DNA of 64,000 nucleotides from Rhodobacterales bacterium HKCCA1288 (GTDB lineage Bacteria > Pseudomonadota > Alphaproteobacteria > Rhodobacterales > Rhodobacteraceae). The DNA lies in contig CP065161.1 in assembly GCA_015693905.1 (NCBI GenBank), positions 2,091,001 to 2,155,000 on the forward strand, read 5' to 3'. The notes below the pieces were generated by a model. That model was not told where the DNA came from. It was given only the letters and a program-made list of their open reading frames with translations, and ran no database searches. Shown here piece after piece: positions 29,632-39,185 of this stretch; position 1 is the stretch's first letter, and every line of letters begins with the position of its first letter. The position numbers and the translations under genes were made by a program.

Positions 29632-30213
29632 CTAGTCAGCCTCGCGATTGGCGCCTGGTGTCCACAAAATATCGGCTTTGCCACCCTCATTGGCCACGCG
29701 ACCCGCAACGAAGAACCAATCAGAGAGGCGGTTTAGATATTTCACCGCCATAGGGTTGACCGATTCCATCGTTGCCAATTCCACGCAATTGCGCTCGGCA
29801 CGGCGGCAGACGGTGCGACACATGTGCAGATGTGCCGACAAGGCGGTGCCACCTGGCAAAATGAAACTGCGCAGCGGTTCCAAATCGGCGTTCATCTTGT
29901 CGATTTCTTTTTCCAAACGCGCCACTTGCGCCTCAACAATACGTAGGGCGGGATAGGGGCGTTCGGCGTCTTTCTCGATATTTGGGGTGCAAAGATCAGC
30001 CCCGAGGTCGAAAAGATCGTTTTGAATGCGGGCAAGATGCGCATTCATGTCATCACTGGCTTCAAGCCGCGCGATGCCCAAGGTCGCGTTCAACTCGTCC
30101 ACGGTTCCATAGGCTGTAACGCGCATGGAATGTTTCGCCACGCGGCTGCCATCACCCAAGGCGGTTTCACCGTCATCACCTGTTTTTGTGTAAATTTTGT
30201 TCAAAACGACCAT
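29632..30213 (-). CDS. PduO-type cob(I)yrinic acid a,c-diamide adenosyltransferase
   Basis: 193 residues. The ATP-binding N-terminus NKIYTKTGDDGETALGDGS is diagnostic for the PduO class, as are RVTAYGTVDELNATLG and the helix HLHMCRTVCRRAERNCVE. It makes adenosylcobalamin, required by methylmalonyl-CoA and ethylmalonyl-CoA mutases. That fits the mcd gene in this window. It may be co-transcribed with the small membrane protein upstream (24 bases apart). Confidence 0.94.
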   Translation of the reverse strand: MVVLNKIYTKTGDDGETALGDGSRVAKHSMRVTAYGTVDELNATLGIARLEASDDMNAHLARIQNDLFDLGADLCTPNIEKDAERPYPALRIVEAQVARLEKEIDKMNADLEPLRSFILPGGTALSAHLHMCRTVCRRAERNCVELATMESVNPMAVKYLNRLSDWFFVAGRVANEGGKADILWTPGANREAD

Positions 30214-30237
30214 AGGTCTGCTCCCTTAATTGGCTGG

Positions 30238-30435
30238 CTAGCCGCGCAAAATGACAAAAAGAACGATCAAAATCACCGCCACAAATTGTGCGATGATACG
30301 GGCTTGCATGAATTTATTGGATTGCTTCGCGCTTTCGGCGGTGCCTTTGCGGAAAGAATTAATGCCAAGAAACAAGATCGCCACAACGACCAGACAGGCC
30401 AAGGCGACAACAATAAAAAGTGGGTCGTTGATCAT
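30238..30435 (-). CDS. Small twin-transmembrane protein (HIG1-like)
   Basis: 65 residues with two membrane helices (about 6-25 and 46-63) around a short basic loop, SFRKGTAESAKQSNKFMQARI. The NKFMQARIIAQ segment resembles the conserved loop of HIG1-type twin-helix proteins. Such genes commonly precede the PduO adenosyltransferase in Rhodobacterales. Function unknown. Confidence 0.75.
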   Translation of the reverse strand: MINDPLFIVVALACLVVVAILFLGINSFRKGTAESAKQSNKFMQARIIAQFVAVILIVLFVILRG

Positions 30436-30540
30436 TTGGGTTTCCCTTCGGTCGTGGCGGTCTGTGATAGGCCACAGCTAGGGCGTTTTTCACAGAGGCG
30501 AATTATTTTTGCCAGAGGGCAGTGGACGGATGCGGCAATC

Positions 30541-31368
30541 TCACCCTTTTGCGATCAGCCAATCAAGGGCGCGGGTCGGTAACACCCGTTTCGCGGTCGA
30601 CATGAAATAGCTTGGCGTTGTGATGTAATAGCGCGGCTTGGGGCGTGGTGCCTCAAGCGCATGAACAAGCTTCTTCAGAACCGCCTCGGGAGGCAGTTCA
30701 AAGGGGTCAGGCCCGCGCTCTTCGTAGAGGCGTTTCAACAAGCCGTTGCGATATTGATCCGCGCGTGCAGAATTTTCCCAATCAATCCATTTTTCGAAAA
30801 GCGGAATAGAATTCTGTCGGATTTTCGAGGTGACGGGCCCCGTGTTCAATGTGCTGATGCTGATATTTGTATCCCGCATCTCAAGGCGCAGCGTGTCGGT
30901 TAGCCCTTCAAGCGCGAATTTGGTCGACACATAGGCCGCGCGCCATTTCAAGGTCACAAGGCCTAAGATAGACGAATGTTGCACGATGCGGCCATGCCCC
31001 TGTGCGCGCATCACAGGGATCACGCGGCGCGTCAGATCATGAACGCCAAAGACATTGGTTTCGAAAATCTCGGCCAAAGCGCCGCGTGGCAAATCTTCGA
31101 CTGCACCAGGGATACCAAAGGCCCCGTTTGAGAAAAGCGCGTCAAGGGTGCCGCTCGTCATCTCAAGGCAGTTTGCAAGCCCTGTCTCCACAGATGCAGG
31201 GTCGGCGTAATCCAATTGCACGGCCTCGAACCCATTGGCGCGCAGCGCCGCAACATCCGCCGCTTTGCGGGCGCTTGCGATGACCCGCCAACCGCGTGCC
31301 CGCAACCCGCGCGCGCAGCACGCCCCGATGCCGGACGAACAGCCTGTTATCAGAATAGATTTTGTCAT
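30541..31368 (-). CDS. Short-chain dehydrogenase/reductase
   Basis: 275 residues from ATG 31368. Classical SDR: cofactor loop SILITGCSSGIGACCA, structural NGAFG, and the catalytic set Ser in IVQHSSILG with Tyr-Lys in YVSTKFALEG. NAD(P)H-dependent oxidoreductase, substrate unknown. The C-terminal region RPKPRYYITTPSYFMSTAKR resembles SDRs acting on lipids or retinol-like compounds, but that is only suggestive. Divergent from parC. Confidence 0.92.
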   Translation of the reverse strand: MTKSILITGCSSGIGACCARGLRARGWRVIASARKAADVAALRANGFEAVQLDYADPASVETGLANCLEMTSGTLDALFSNGAFGIPGAVEDLPRGALAEIFETNVFGVHDLTRRVIPVMRAQGHGRIVQHSSILGLVTLKWRAAYVSTKFALEGLTDTLRLEMRDTNISISTLNTGPVTSKIRQNSIPLFEKWIDWENSARADQYRNGLLKRLYEERGPDPFELPPEAVLKKLVHALEAPRPKPRYYITTPSYFMSTAKRVLPTRALDWLIAKG

Positions 31369-31556
31369 GGTCTTTGCCTTTGCCCTGTCGCAGCCTTTGC
31401 TATGTGTGACGCACAAAATGCGCAATCACGGATCACAGCGGTGACCTGCTATTCTGGCGATCTGGGGCAAAAAACCGCGCAGGCGAGGAATAATTTATCG
31501 CAATGGGCGCACGGGGCGCTTGTTTGGTCGGGGCAATTTGCCTATCAGGTTGTGCA

Positions 31557-33860
31557 ATGAGCGAGCAGAATGACAGTTTTGACGAGAAGCGGGAAGTTGA
31601 GCCGCTCAGCCGTGCCATTGGCACGCGCTATCTGCAATATGCGCTGTCCACCATCATGCATCGCGCCCTGCCTGATGCGCGTGATGGCCTGAAACCTGTT
31701 CATCGCCGCATCCTGTTTGCAATGCGCGAGTTGCGTTTGGCCTCGAACGGGGGCTTCCGTAAATCTGCGAAAATCTCGGGCGATGTGATGGGGAATTACC
31801 ACCCACATGGCGATGCCGCGATTTATGACGCAATGGCGCGCTTGGCCCAAGATTTTAACCTGCGCTATCCACTGGTTGATGGTCAGGGAAATTTTGGAAA
31901 TATTGATGGCGATAACCCCGCGGCAAGCCGATATACTGAGGCGCGCATGACCGCGATGGCCGAGGCGCTGCTTGAAGGGTTGGACGAAAACGCCGTTGAT
32001 TTCCGCCCCAATTACGATGGCACCTTGACGGAACCCGAGGTTCTGCCCGCAGCCTTCCCCAATCTTTTGGCCAACGGGGCGAGCGGGATTGCGGTGGGCA
32101 TGGCCACAAACATTCCTCCGCATAATTTGGACGAGCTCATCGCCGCGTGTTTGCATTTGATCAAAACCCCAGATGCCCGCGATGAAACACTTTTGAATTA
32201 TATCCAAGGCCCCGATTTCCCCACAGGCGGCGTGATTGTCGAGCCGCGTGATAGTATCGCGGAAACATATCGCACGGGCCGTGGCGCGTTTCGTTTGCGT
32301 GCAAAATGGGAGGTCGAGGATCAAGGCCGCGGATCATGGGTGATCGTGGTTACAGAAATCCCGTTTCAGGTTCAAAAATCCAAGCTGATCGAAAAGCTGG
32401 CCGAACTGATCCAAACAAAAAAAGTGCCGATTTTGGCGGATCTTCGGGATGAATCGACCGAAGATATTCGCATCGTGCTTGAGCCGCGCTCGCGCAATGT
32501 AGACCCAGAAGTTTTGATGGGGATGCTGTTCCGCAATTCAGACCTTGAGACGCGGTTTTCGTTGAATATGAATGTGCTGATCGATGGGCGCGTGCCAAAA
32601 GTGTGCAGCCTCAAGGAAGTGCTGCGCGCCTTCCTCGACCATCGCCGCGATGTATTGATCCGCCGTTCCGAGCATCGCATGGCAAAAATCGATCACCGCT
32701 TAGAGGTTCTTGAAGGCTTTCTGATCGCCTTCCTCAACCTTGACCGCGTGATTGATATTATCCGCTATGACCAAGACCCCAAAGCTGCATTGATGCGCGA
32801 AGATTGGTCACGCACATTCGTGCGCGCCACCTCCGAATTGGATTATCAGACCCCGCCCGAAGGCGAGGGTGAACTGACCGAAACGCAAACCGATGCCATT
32901 CTCAATATGCGTCTGCGCAGTCTGCGCCGACTGGAGGAGATGGAATTACAGCGCGAACGTGACGCGCTGATGGAGGAGCGTGCGGGCCTAGAGGATTTGT
33001 TAGAAACCGAAAGCCTGCAATGGGCGCGGATTGCCGATGAATTGCGTGAATTCCGCAAGAAATTTGGCGCAAGCGCCGAAGGTGGCGCACGCCGCACCGC
33101 CTTTGCCGAAGCGGGCGAGATTGAAGATGTGCCGCTTGAGGCGATGATTGAGCGCGAACCGATTACGGTGGTGTGTTCAGCCATGGGATGGGTGCGGGCG
33201 GTCAAAGGCCATGTTGATCTTGGCACAGAGATGAAGTTCCGCGATGGCGATGCGGGCCGTTTCCTGTTCCATGCGGAAACAACCGATAAGTTGCTGGCTT
33301 TTGCCTCCAACGGACGTTTCTACACGATCCAAGCCTCAAACCTGCCTGGCGGGCGCGGCTTGGGCGAGCCGTTGCGCTTGATGGTCGATTTGCCCAATGA
33401 GGCCGAGATTTTGGCGTTCTTCCCCTATCGTGAGGGGCAAAAGCTACTTTTAGCCTCCAGTGCGGGGGATGGGTTCCTCGTTGCTGAAGATGAGGTTTTG
33501 GCGCAGACGCGCACGGGGCGGCAAGTCTTGAATCTGCGCGAAGGTGTGCGTGCGGTTGTCTGCCATAGATTGGCGGCAGAGGATGATCACATCGCCGTTG
33601 TCGGTGAAAATCGCAAAGTGCTGATCTTCCCTCTTGACGAATTGCCCGAACTTGGGCGCGGTAAAGGTGTGCGGCTGCAAAAATACAAAGATGGCGGTTT
33701 GGTCGATGCGCGTGGCTTGCGTTTGGCTGATGGTCTAAGTTGGTCTGATCCTGCGGGACGCACTCGCACGGAAACAGAACTTGCCGATTGGATTGGCAAA
33801 CGGGCCACAGCAGGGCGCATGGCACCGCGCGGTTTCCCAAGGGATAACCGCTTTACATAA
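31557..33860 (+). CDS. parC: DNA topoisomerase IV subunit A
   Basis: 767 residues from ATG 31557. The frame is open upstream to 31503 but the chosen start gives the typical N-terminus. The catalytic tyrosine is in NPAASRYTEARMT after the DGQGNFGNIDGDNPA motif, and the quinolone-determining region PHGDAAIYDAMARLAQ is wild type in layout. The C-terminal part has the shorter set of blades typical of ParC rather than the GyrA box. Works with ParE to decatenate chromosomes. Confidence 0.95.
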   Translation: MSEQNDSFDEKREVEPLSRAIGTRYLQYALSTIMHRALPDARDGLKPVHRRILFAMRELRLASNGGFRKSAKISGDVMGNYHPHGDAAIYDAMARLAQDFNLRYPLVDGQGNFGNIDGDNPAASRYTEARMTAMAEALLEGLDENAVDFRPNYDGTLTEPEVLPAAFPNLLANGASGIAVGMATNIPPHNLDELIAACLHLIKTPDARDETLLNYIQGPDFPTGGVIVEPRDSIAETYRTGRGAFRLRAKWEVEDQGRGSWVIVVTEIPFQVQKSKLIEKLAELIQTKKVPILADLRDESTEDIRIVLEPRSRNVDPEVLMGMLFRNSDLETRFSLNMNVLIDGRVPKVCSLKEVLRAFLDHRRDVLIRRSEHRMAKIDHRLEVLEGFLIAFLNLDRVIDIIRYDQDPKAALMREDWSRTFVRATSELDYQTPPEGEGELTETQTDAILNMRLRSLRRLEEMELQRERDALMEERAGLEDLLETESLQWARIADELREFRKKFGASAEGGARRTAFAEAGEIEDVPLEAMIEREPITVVCSAMGWVRAVKGHVDLGTEMKFRDGDAGRFLFHAETTDKLLAFASNGRFYTIQASNLPGGRGLGEPLRLMVDLPNEAEILAFFPYREGQKLLLASSAGDGFLVAEDEVLAQTRTGRQVLNLREGVRAVVCHRLAAEDDHIAVVGENRKVLIFPLDELPELGRGKGVRLQKYKDGGLVDARGLRLADGLSWSDPAGRTRTETELADWIGKRATAGRMAPRGFPRDNRFT

Positions 33861-33887
33861 CCGCTTTGACAACACTGGGGGTCTGTC

Positions 33888-34589
33888 ATGCGATTTTTAA
33901 CATTCTCAAGGCGCAGTGTTGCGGCGGGAATGATGTCCCTGCTGCTACTTGGTTGTGCAGCCCCCGATCCTTTGGGTCAGGCGCAAATCCCGATGGGGGA
34001 TTTTGCCTTGGGGTTCAATATTGTTGTTGCTGATAATATGCAGCAAGTCCCCCCCTCACGCGATGCCACACCCGAAGAGTGGATTGCGGTGATCTCCTCA
34101 GAGATTGATCGCCGATTTGGCGCATATGAGGGGGATAAGCTCTACCATATTGCGCTGAGTGTAGATGCCTATTCTCTGGCCCCTCCTGGTATTCCCGTCC
34201 TTCTCAGCCCAAAATCGGTTTTGGTGATTTCTGCCAATATTTGGGACGATGCGGCAGGGGTGAAATTGCATGAGGTGCCCAACCAAATCACCATTTTTGA
34301 GGGCGCGTCACCCGATACGATATTTGGGTCGGGCTTCACCCGTGACCGCGAAGAACAGATGCAGATTTTGGCCCGCAACGCGGCCAAGCGCGTGCAGGCA
34401 TGGATGCTTGAAAACCCGCAATGGTTTGGCATTGACCCAGATGCGGCAAATGCGGCGCTTGAGGGATTAGATGTGCCCCCCGATCCTTTGGCTGAGGCGG
34501 ATCTTACTGCCCTTGAGGTGCCCGAAATGGCCGTGACAGAAACCAGTGCCACGCCAACTGTCACGCCCGTTCCACGTCCTGCGCCCTAA
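33888..34589 (+). CDS. Putative lipoprotein of unknown function
   Basis: 233 residues. Signal peptide with lipobox LLLLGC (lipidated Cys23). The mature part has a compact domain (about 35-185: GFNIVVADNMQQVPPS, EIDRRFGAYEGDKLYHIALS, FTRDREEQMQILARNAAKRV) and a proline/threonine-rich acidic tail ending TVTPVPRPAP. I do not recognise a named family. Lies 27 bases after parC and may be read through from it. Confidence 0.8.
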   Translation: MRFLTFSRRSVAAGMMSLLLLGCAAPDPLGQAQIPMGDFALGFNIVVADNMQQVPPSRDATPEEWIAVISSEIDRRFGAYEGDKLYHIALSVDAYSLAPPGIPVLLSPKSVLVISANIWDDAAGVKLHEVPNQITIFEGASPDTIFGSGFTRDREEQMQILARNAAKRVQAWMLENPQWFGIDPDAANAALEGLDVPPDPLAEADLTALEVPEMAVTETSATPTVTPVPRPAP

Positions 34590-34716
34590 CCCAGTTTGCA
34601 ACCATGGGCTGAATGGTCTGAATGTCGTCTTGATTTTTTGTCTCAAGCCTCGTAACGAGCGCGCGTGTTGAACTCGGGCACAGATTTTGCCCCCCAAAAA
34701 ATGAGGCGCCAGGGCT

Positions 34717-35892
34717 ATGGCAAAGGAAAAGTTTGAACGTAATAAGCCGCACGTGAACATTGGCACGATTGGTCACGTTGACCACGGCAAGACGACACTG
34801 ACAGCGGCGATCACGAAGTATTTTGGTGATTTCAGAGCGTATGATCAGATTGACGGCGCCCCTGAAGAGAAGGCGCGCGGGATCACGATTTCGACTGCGC
34901 ATGTTGAGTATGAGACAGATGCGCGTCACTACGCGCATGTGGACTGCCCTGGTCACGCTGACTATGTGAAGAACATGATCACCGGTGCGGCGCAGATGGA
35001 CGGCGCGATCTTGGTTGTGAACGCGGCGGACGGCCCTATGCCACAGACGCGCGAGCACATTTTGCTTGGTCGTCAGGTTGGTATCCCTGCGATGGTTGTT
35101 TACATGAACAAAGTCGATCAGGTTGATGACGAAGAGTTGTTGGAACTTGTTGAGATGGAAATCCGCGAGCTTCTGTCTTCTTACGACTTCCCTGGCGATG
35201 ACATTCCTGTTGTTAAAGGGTCTGCTTTGGCGGCGATGGAAGGCCGTGACGCAGAGATCGGTGAGAACTCGATCCGCGCGTTGATGGAAGCTGTTGACAG
35301 CTACATCCCAACGCCTGCACGCGCAGTTGACCAGCCATTCTTGATGCCAATCGAAGACGTGTTCTCGATTTCTGGCCGCGGCACCGTTGTGACGGGCCGT
35401 GTTGAGCGTGGTGTGATCAATGTGGGTGACGAGATTGAGATCGTTGGTATCCGCGACACCTCCAAGACGACCTGCACAGGCGTTGAGATGTTCCGCAAGC
35501 TGCTTGACCGTGGTGAAGCGGGCGACAATATCGGCGCGCTTCTGCGTGGTGTTGATCGTGAGGGCGTTGAGCGTGGTCAGGTTCTCTGCAAGCCAGGTTC
35601 TGTGAAGCCACACACGAAGTTCGAAGCTGAGGCTTATATCCTCACGAAAGAAGAAGGTGGTCGTCACACCCCGTTCTTCGCGAACTACCGTCCTCAGTTC
35701 TACTTCCGCACCACGGACGTTACCGGCACTGTGACCCTGCCTTCTGGCACGGAAATGGTTATGCCCGGCGACAACCTGAAGTTCGAAGTCGAGCTGATCG
35801 CCCCCATCGCGATGGAAGATGGTCTGCGCTTCGCCATCCGCGAAGGCGGCCGCACAGTCGGCGCAGGCGTGGTCTCCAAAATCATCGCTTAA
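34717..35892 (+). CDS. tuf: Elongation factor Tu, copy 1
   Basis: 391 residues. Brings aminoacyl-tRNA to the ribosome. G1 [10 protein letters not shown], switch [14 protein letters not shown] and G4 NKVD are intact. The nucleotide sequence reads as identical to the second copy at 54534-55709, from ATG to TAA. This copy lies outside the str operon, after the lipoprotein gene and before a convergent acyltransferase. Confidence 0.98.
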   Translation: MAKEKFERNKPHVNIGTIGHVDHGKTTLTAAITKYFGDFRAYDQIDGAPEEKARGITISTAHVEYETDARHYAHVDCPGHADYVKNMITGAAQMDGAILVVNAADGPMPQTREHILLGRQVGIPAMVVYMNKVDQVDDEELLELVEMEIRELLSSYDFPGDDIPVVKGSALAAMEGRDAEIGENSIRALMEAVDSYIPTPARAVDQPFLMPIEDVFSISGRGTVVTGRVERGVINVGDEIEIVGIRDTSKTTCTGVEMFRKLLDRGEAGDNIGALLRGVDREGVERGQVLCKPGSVKPHTKFEAEAYILTKEEGGRHTPFFANYRPQFYFRTTDVTGTVTLPSGTEMVMPGDNLKFEVELIAPIAMEDGLRFAIREGGRTVGAGVVSKIIA

Positions 35893-35918
35893 TCGCTGGC
35901 GATTTTCTAAACTCAAAG

Positions 35919-35946
35919 AAAGCCGCGCCTTCGGGGGCGGCTTTTT
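35919..35946. terminator. Intrinsic terminator after tuf copy 1
   Basis: AAAGCCGCGCC / GGGGCGGCTTT stem with one internal mismatch and a TTCG loop, followed by TTTTT. The A-run on the opposite side suggests it also ends the convergent acyltransferase transcript. Confidence 0.85.
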
Positions 35947-35948
35947 CA

Positions 35949-36659
35949 TTAAAGCTGTGCGGTATTGTGACCTACTTTGTGATCTGCTGCGAGCGCCTCT
36001 GCATCCATGAAGGATTGCAGTCTTTCGGCCAGTGCGGCGGTCTCGGCCTCCGAGAGCTTCGGGGGCACAGTCTCCTCCCAAACCCGCCAACGCAGATGCA
36101 GTTTGGTAAAGGGCAGCGGGAAGATCAGCCGATCCCATGTTGGCCATATGAGATAATGTTTGGCTGAAAACGTAAAACTGACCACGGGCACTTGGGCGGA
36201 GCGCGCCCATTGGATTGGGGTTGATTTTGCGACCCGCGCAGGCCCGCGTGGCCCATCTGGCGAGACACCAATCGAGATACCCTCGCGCAACCCTTTTAGG
36301 ATGAGGCGCATTTCGGCGGCCCCAAGGATACCGCGCGGCATTGGCACGCTTTCATAGCCGAAATGGCGGTGGATATGGCCCACCAACCGCCCCGCCCGTG
36401 CATCAGACGTCAGGCTGCGACAGCGATATTTAGAAAGATCAAACATAAAGGGCGTCATCATCAGCCGTTGATGCCAACAAACGATGATCACAGCGCCGTG
36501 GGTGGCCAATGCCGTCTCAACCTGTGTCCAACCCTCTTCCTCGCGGCGCGAGGTTATGCGCACCAACCGCGCCCATGCCCCAAAAACCGCTGCAACCGCG
36601 CGATTTGCAAAGGCGGAATTTGCGATCCTTTTGCGTAGGGTTGTTGCGGTCTTGGTCAT
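35949..36659 (-). CDS. DUF374 / lysophospholipid acyltransferase family protein
   Basis: 236 residues from ATG 36659; upstream in-frame codons to 36773 lack similarity. Conserved blocks: VIIVCWHQRLMMTPFMF, SDARAGRLVGHIHRHFGYE, and SIGVSPDGPRGPARVAKS. These are the marks of the DUF374 branch of LPLAT acyltransferases, often placed near lipid A or Kdo genes. The exact acceptor lipid is unknown. It is antisense between tuf and the tRNA-Trp/secE unit. Confidence 0.87.
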   Translation of the reverse strand: MTKTATTLRKRIANSAFANRAVAAVFGAWARLVRITSRREEEGWTQVETALATHGAVIIVCWHQRLMMTPFMFDLSKYRCRSLTSDARAGRLVGHIHRHFGYESVPMPRGILGAAEMRLILKGLREGISIGVSPDGPRGPARVAKSTPIQWARSAQVPVVSFTFSAKHYLIWPTWDRLIFPLPFTKLHLRWRVWEETVPPKLSEAETAALAERLQSFMDAEALAADHKVGHNTAQL

Positions 36660-36741
36660 AGCTAGGTTCCTTCGCGCAAACTGTCCCGCCGTGCAAGCGC
36701 CAAGCGGGAGATAAACCATGGAAATCTGCGCAGCCTTCCTC

Positions 36742-36770
36742 TTGCATTGGGGGCCAAGCCCCGCTATCAG
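36742..36770 (+). promoter_or_regulatory. Candidate promoter for tRNA-Trp
   Basis: TTGCAT and TATCAG separated by 17 bases. The expected start point is a few bases ahead of the tRNA 5' end. Match to consensus is moderate. Confidence 0.4.
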
Positions 36771-36783
36771 CATGCACGGCCTT

Positions 36784-36859
36784 AGGGGTATAGCTCAGTT
36801 GGTAGAGCAACGGATTCCAAATCCGTAGGCCGCGGGTTCGAATCCTGCTGCCCCTGCCA
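36784..36859 (+). tRNA. trnW: tRNA-Trp (anticodon CCA)
   Basis: 76 nt with encoded 3' CCA. Acceptor stem AGGGGTA / TGCCCCT, D-arm GCTC..GAGC, anticodon stem ACGGA / TCCGT around loop TTCCAAA, T-arm GCGGG-TTCGAAT-CCTGC. It stands directly ahead of secE-nusG, the order usual in proteobacteria. Confidence 0.97.
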
Positions 36860-36962
36860 CTTTCCCGATTATCAACCTTGGACTGCACATAGCGTGCTTC
36901 GCGGCTTGCATCATCGGGCGCGCTTGCCTATATCAGCCGACAATCGAAAGAGGTAAAAGACC

Positions 36963-37154
36963 ATGGCCAACCCGATCCAATTTGTTCAACAAACCCGCGC
37001 CGAGATTGCCAAGATCGTTTGGCCGACCCGCCGCGAGCTTGTGACCACCACCGCGATGGTATTCGCGATGGCGGTTTTGGCGGCGTTGTTCTTTTTCATG
37101 GTCGATTGGCTGATCCGCCAAGGTTTGGAATTGCTGCTGACGGCGGTAGGCTAA
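36963..37154 (+). CDS. secE: Preprotein translocase subunit SecE
   Basis: 63 residues, the short single-helix form. The amphipathic front FVQQTRAEIAKIVWPTRREL is the conserved cytoplasmic part, followed by one membrane helix (about 32-53). It clamps SecY in the Sec channel. Next gene on the strand is nusG, 191 bases on. Confidence 0.95.
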   Translation: MANPIQFVQQTRAEIAKIVWPTRRELVTTTAMVFAMAVLAALFFFMVDWLIRQGLELLLTAVG

Positions 37155-37217
37155 GACCCTTGAACCCTTGATTTTCCCTATTTCGGGGGGTAGGGGGACG
37201 GAGAATATTTCCCGGCG

Positions 37218-37252
37218 GCGTGTATCGATTCGAGATACACGCTGATTTTTTG
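37218..37252 (+). terminator. Terminator-like hairpin between secE and nusG
   Basis: Perfect nine-base stem GCGTGTATC / GATACACGC with a seven-base loop, followed by TGATTTTTTG. It could end or attenuate the tRNA-Trp-secE transcript before nusG. Confidence 0.6.
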
Positions 37253-37345
37253 TTTCGGGACGGCACGCGCGGCATGATGCCAAGCGGTTGGACACTAAAA
37301 TAACTGGCGCGCGATCGCGCCTTATGTCGAGGATGGAAGAAGCGG

Positions 37346-37879
37346 ATGGCGAAACGGTGGTATTCGGTGAGCGTGCTGTCAAATTTTGAGAAGCGCATCG
37401 CCGAGCAGATCAGAAACGCCGTGGCCGAAAAGGGCCTCGAGGATGAGATCGAAGAAGTTCTCGTTCCTGAAGAGGAAGTGATCGAGATTCGCCGTGGCAA
37501 GAAAGTCACCGTCCCGCGCCGCTTTATGCCTGGTTATGTTCTGGTGCGCATGGAATTGACCGACCGCGCCTATCATGCTGTGTCTTCGATCCCGCGCGTC
37601 ACAGGGTTCCTTGGGCCGCAGGGCCGCCCCATGCCGATGCGCGATGATGAAGTGAACGCGATCCTGAACCGTGTCGAAGAGGGCGAGGCCAGCCCCCGCT
37701 CAACCATCACCTTTGATGTTGGTGAAAAGGTTAAGGTTAATGACGGGCCGTTTGAAGATTTCGATGGCATGGTCGAAGAAGTTGATGATGAGAACCAGCG
37801 CCTCAAGGTGACGGTCTCGATTTTCGGGCGCGCAACGCCCGTGGAATTGGAATTCACGCAGGTGTCGAAAACCGCCTGA
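37346..37879 (+). CDS. nusG: Transcription termination/antitermination protein NusG
   Basis: 177 residues. The NGN domain begins [20 protein letters not shown] and has [16 protein letters not shown]. The KOW domain near 125-170 includes [16 protein letters not shown] and [11 protein letters not shown]. NusG binds the RNA polymerase clamp and couples to Rho or ribosomal S10. Precedes the L11-L1 genes by 151 bases. Confidence 0.97.
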   Translation: MAKRWYSVSVLSNFEKRIAEQIRNAVAEKGLEDEIEEVLVPEEEVIEIRRGKKVTVPRRFMPGYVLVRMELTDRAYHAVSSIPRVTGFLGPQGRPMPMRDDEVNAILNRVEEGEASPRSTITFDVGEKVKVNDGPFEDFDGMVEEVDDENQRLKVTVSIFGRATPVELEFTQVSKTA

Positions 37880-38030
37880 TGTGGGTGCGGCGCGCAAGCG
37901 CCGCTCATTCGTGGGAGGCAGGATCATGCGCGCATGATGTGCCGAACCACGCTAGCGACTGGGAAAGGGACGCGTCCCGATCCTGATAGGGTGCAGCCAA
38001 GCTGTGCCGATGAAAAAAAGGAGAGGCCAG
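37880..38030 (+). promoter_or_regulatory. Structured nusG-rplK intergenic region
   Basis: Three symmetric elements: a hairpin GCGGCGC-GCAA-GCGCCGC (37887-37904), a perfect 16-base palindrome ATCATGCGCGCATGAT (37923-37938) and a 12-base palindrome GGGACGCGTCCC (37967-37978). AGGAGAGG ahead of ATG 38031 is the rplK ribosome site. No standard promoter was found. May be a regulatory or RNA-processing leader. Confidence 0.45.
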
Positions 38031-38483
38031 ATGGCCAAGAAACTTGCTGGAACGATGAAGCTGCAGATCCCTGCAGGTCAAGCTAACCCATCCCCACCTG
38101 TTGGCCCTGCATTGGGTCAGCGCGGGATTAACATCATGGAATTCTGCAAGGCGTTCAACGCCAAGACCGCAGATATGGAGCAAGGCGCCCCTTGCCCCAC
38201 CGTGATCACCTATTACCAAGACAAATCTTTTGCGATGGAAATTAAGACGCCGCCTGCGTCTTATTACCTGAAAAAGGCCGCAGGTTTGAAATCTGTTGGC
38301 AAGCGCAACCGCCCACGCGGTGCCGAAAATCCTGGTCGTGAGACCATCGCAACTGTGACTGTTGCTCAGGTTCGTGAAATCGCTGAAGCCAAGATGAAAG
38401 ACCTCAGCGCGAACGATGTTGAAGCGGCAATGAAAATCATCCTCGGCTCTGCAAAGTCGATGGGTATTGAGGTGAAAGGGTAA
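38031..38483 (+). CDS. rplK: 50S ribosomal protein L11
   Basis: 150 residues from ATG 38031 (AGGAGAGG ahead); the frame opens at 38004. Starts [20 protein letters not shown] with [19 protein letters not shown], the thiostrepton-binding N-domain. The C-terminal rRNA-binding domain ends [12 protein letters not shown]. Forms the stalk base with the GTPase centre of 23S rRNA. Slightly longer than the 141-142 residues of E. coli. Confidence 0.97.
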   Translation: MAKKLAGTMKLQIPAGQANPSPPVGPALGQRGINIMEFCKAFNAKTADMEQGAPCPTVITYYQDKSFAMEIKTPPASYYLKKAAGLKSVGKRNRPRGAENPGRETIATVTVAQVREIAEAKMKDLSANDVEAAMKIILGSAKSMGIEVKG

Positions 38484-38486
38484 GTT

Positions 38487-39185
38487 ATGGGCAAGATTGG
38501 TAAGCGCGTAACGGCAGCCCGTGCCGCCTTCGCAGGAAAAGAAGACATCACAATCGAAGAAGCCGTTGAGCTGATCAAAGCGAATGCTTCGGCAAAATTC
38601 GATGAATCGGTTGATATTTCAATGAACTTGGGCGTTGACCCTCGTCACGCTGACCAAATGGTGCGCGGCACAGTGACCTTGCCAAATGGCACAGGCAAAT
38701 CTGTGCGCGTTGCGGTTTTCGCACGCGGCCCTAAGGCAGATGAAGCCAAGGCTGCGGGCGCGGATATCGTTGGCGCGGAAGACCTGATGGAAATCGTTCA
38801 GGGCGGCAAGATCGAGTTTGATCGCTGCATCGCAACCCCTGACATGATGCCAATCGTGGGCCGTTTGGGTAAGGTTCTTGGGCCTCGTAACCTGATGCCA
38901 AACCCAAAAATCGGCACTGTGACCATGGACGTTAAAGAGGCCGTAGAAGCGGCCAAAGGCGGTCAGGTTCAGTTCAAGGTCGAGAAGGCGGGCATCGTTC
39001 ATTGTGCGGTTGGCAAAGCCAGCTTTGACGCAGCGAAACTGGCGGAAAATATCCGCGCCTTTGTTGACGCTGTATCGAAGTCCAAGCCAGCAGGCGCAAA
39101 AGGCACTTATTTGAAGCGTATCACGCTCAGCTCCACCATGGGGCCTGGTGTGTCGGTTAGCGTTGAAAGCGCGACCAACGCGTAA
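38487..39185 (+). CDS. rplA: 50S ribosomal protein L1
   Basis: 232 residues, complete. [15 protein letters not shown] start, [35 protein letters not shown] and [12 protein letters not shown]1 builds the L1 stalk near the E site and in E. coli represses its own operon by binding the rplK leader. Three bases separate it from rplK. Confidence 0.98.
   Translation: MGKIGKRVTAARAAFAGKEDITIEEAVELIKANASAKFDESVDISMNLGVDPRHADQMVRGTVTLPNGTGKSVRVAVFARGPKADEAKAAGADIVGAEDLMEIVQGGKIEFDRCIATPDMMPIVGRLGKVLGPRNLMPNPKIGTVTMDVKEAVEAAKGGQVQFKVEKAGIVHCAVGKASFDAAKLAENIRAFVDAVSKSKPAGAKGTYLKRITLSSTMGPGVSVSVESATNA

Noticed and set aside
31503-31556. Upstream extension of parC resembling a lipoprotein signal (ending LSGC)
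   Set aside because: ParC is cytoplasmic; conserved sequence begins after ATG 31557, so the lipobox-like string is chance.
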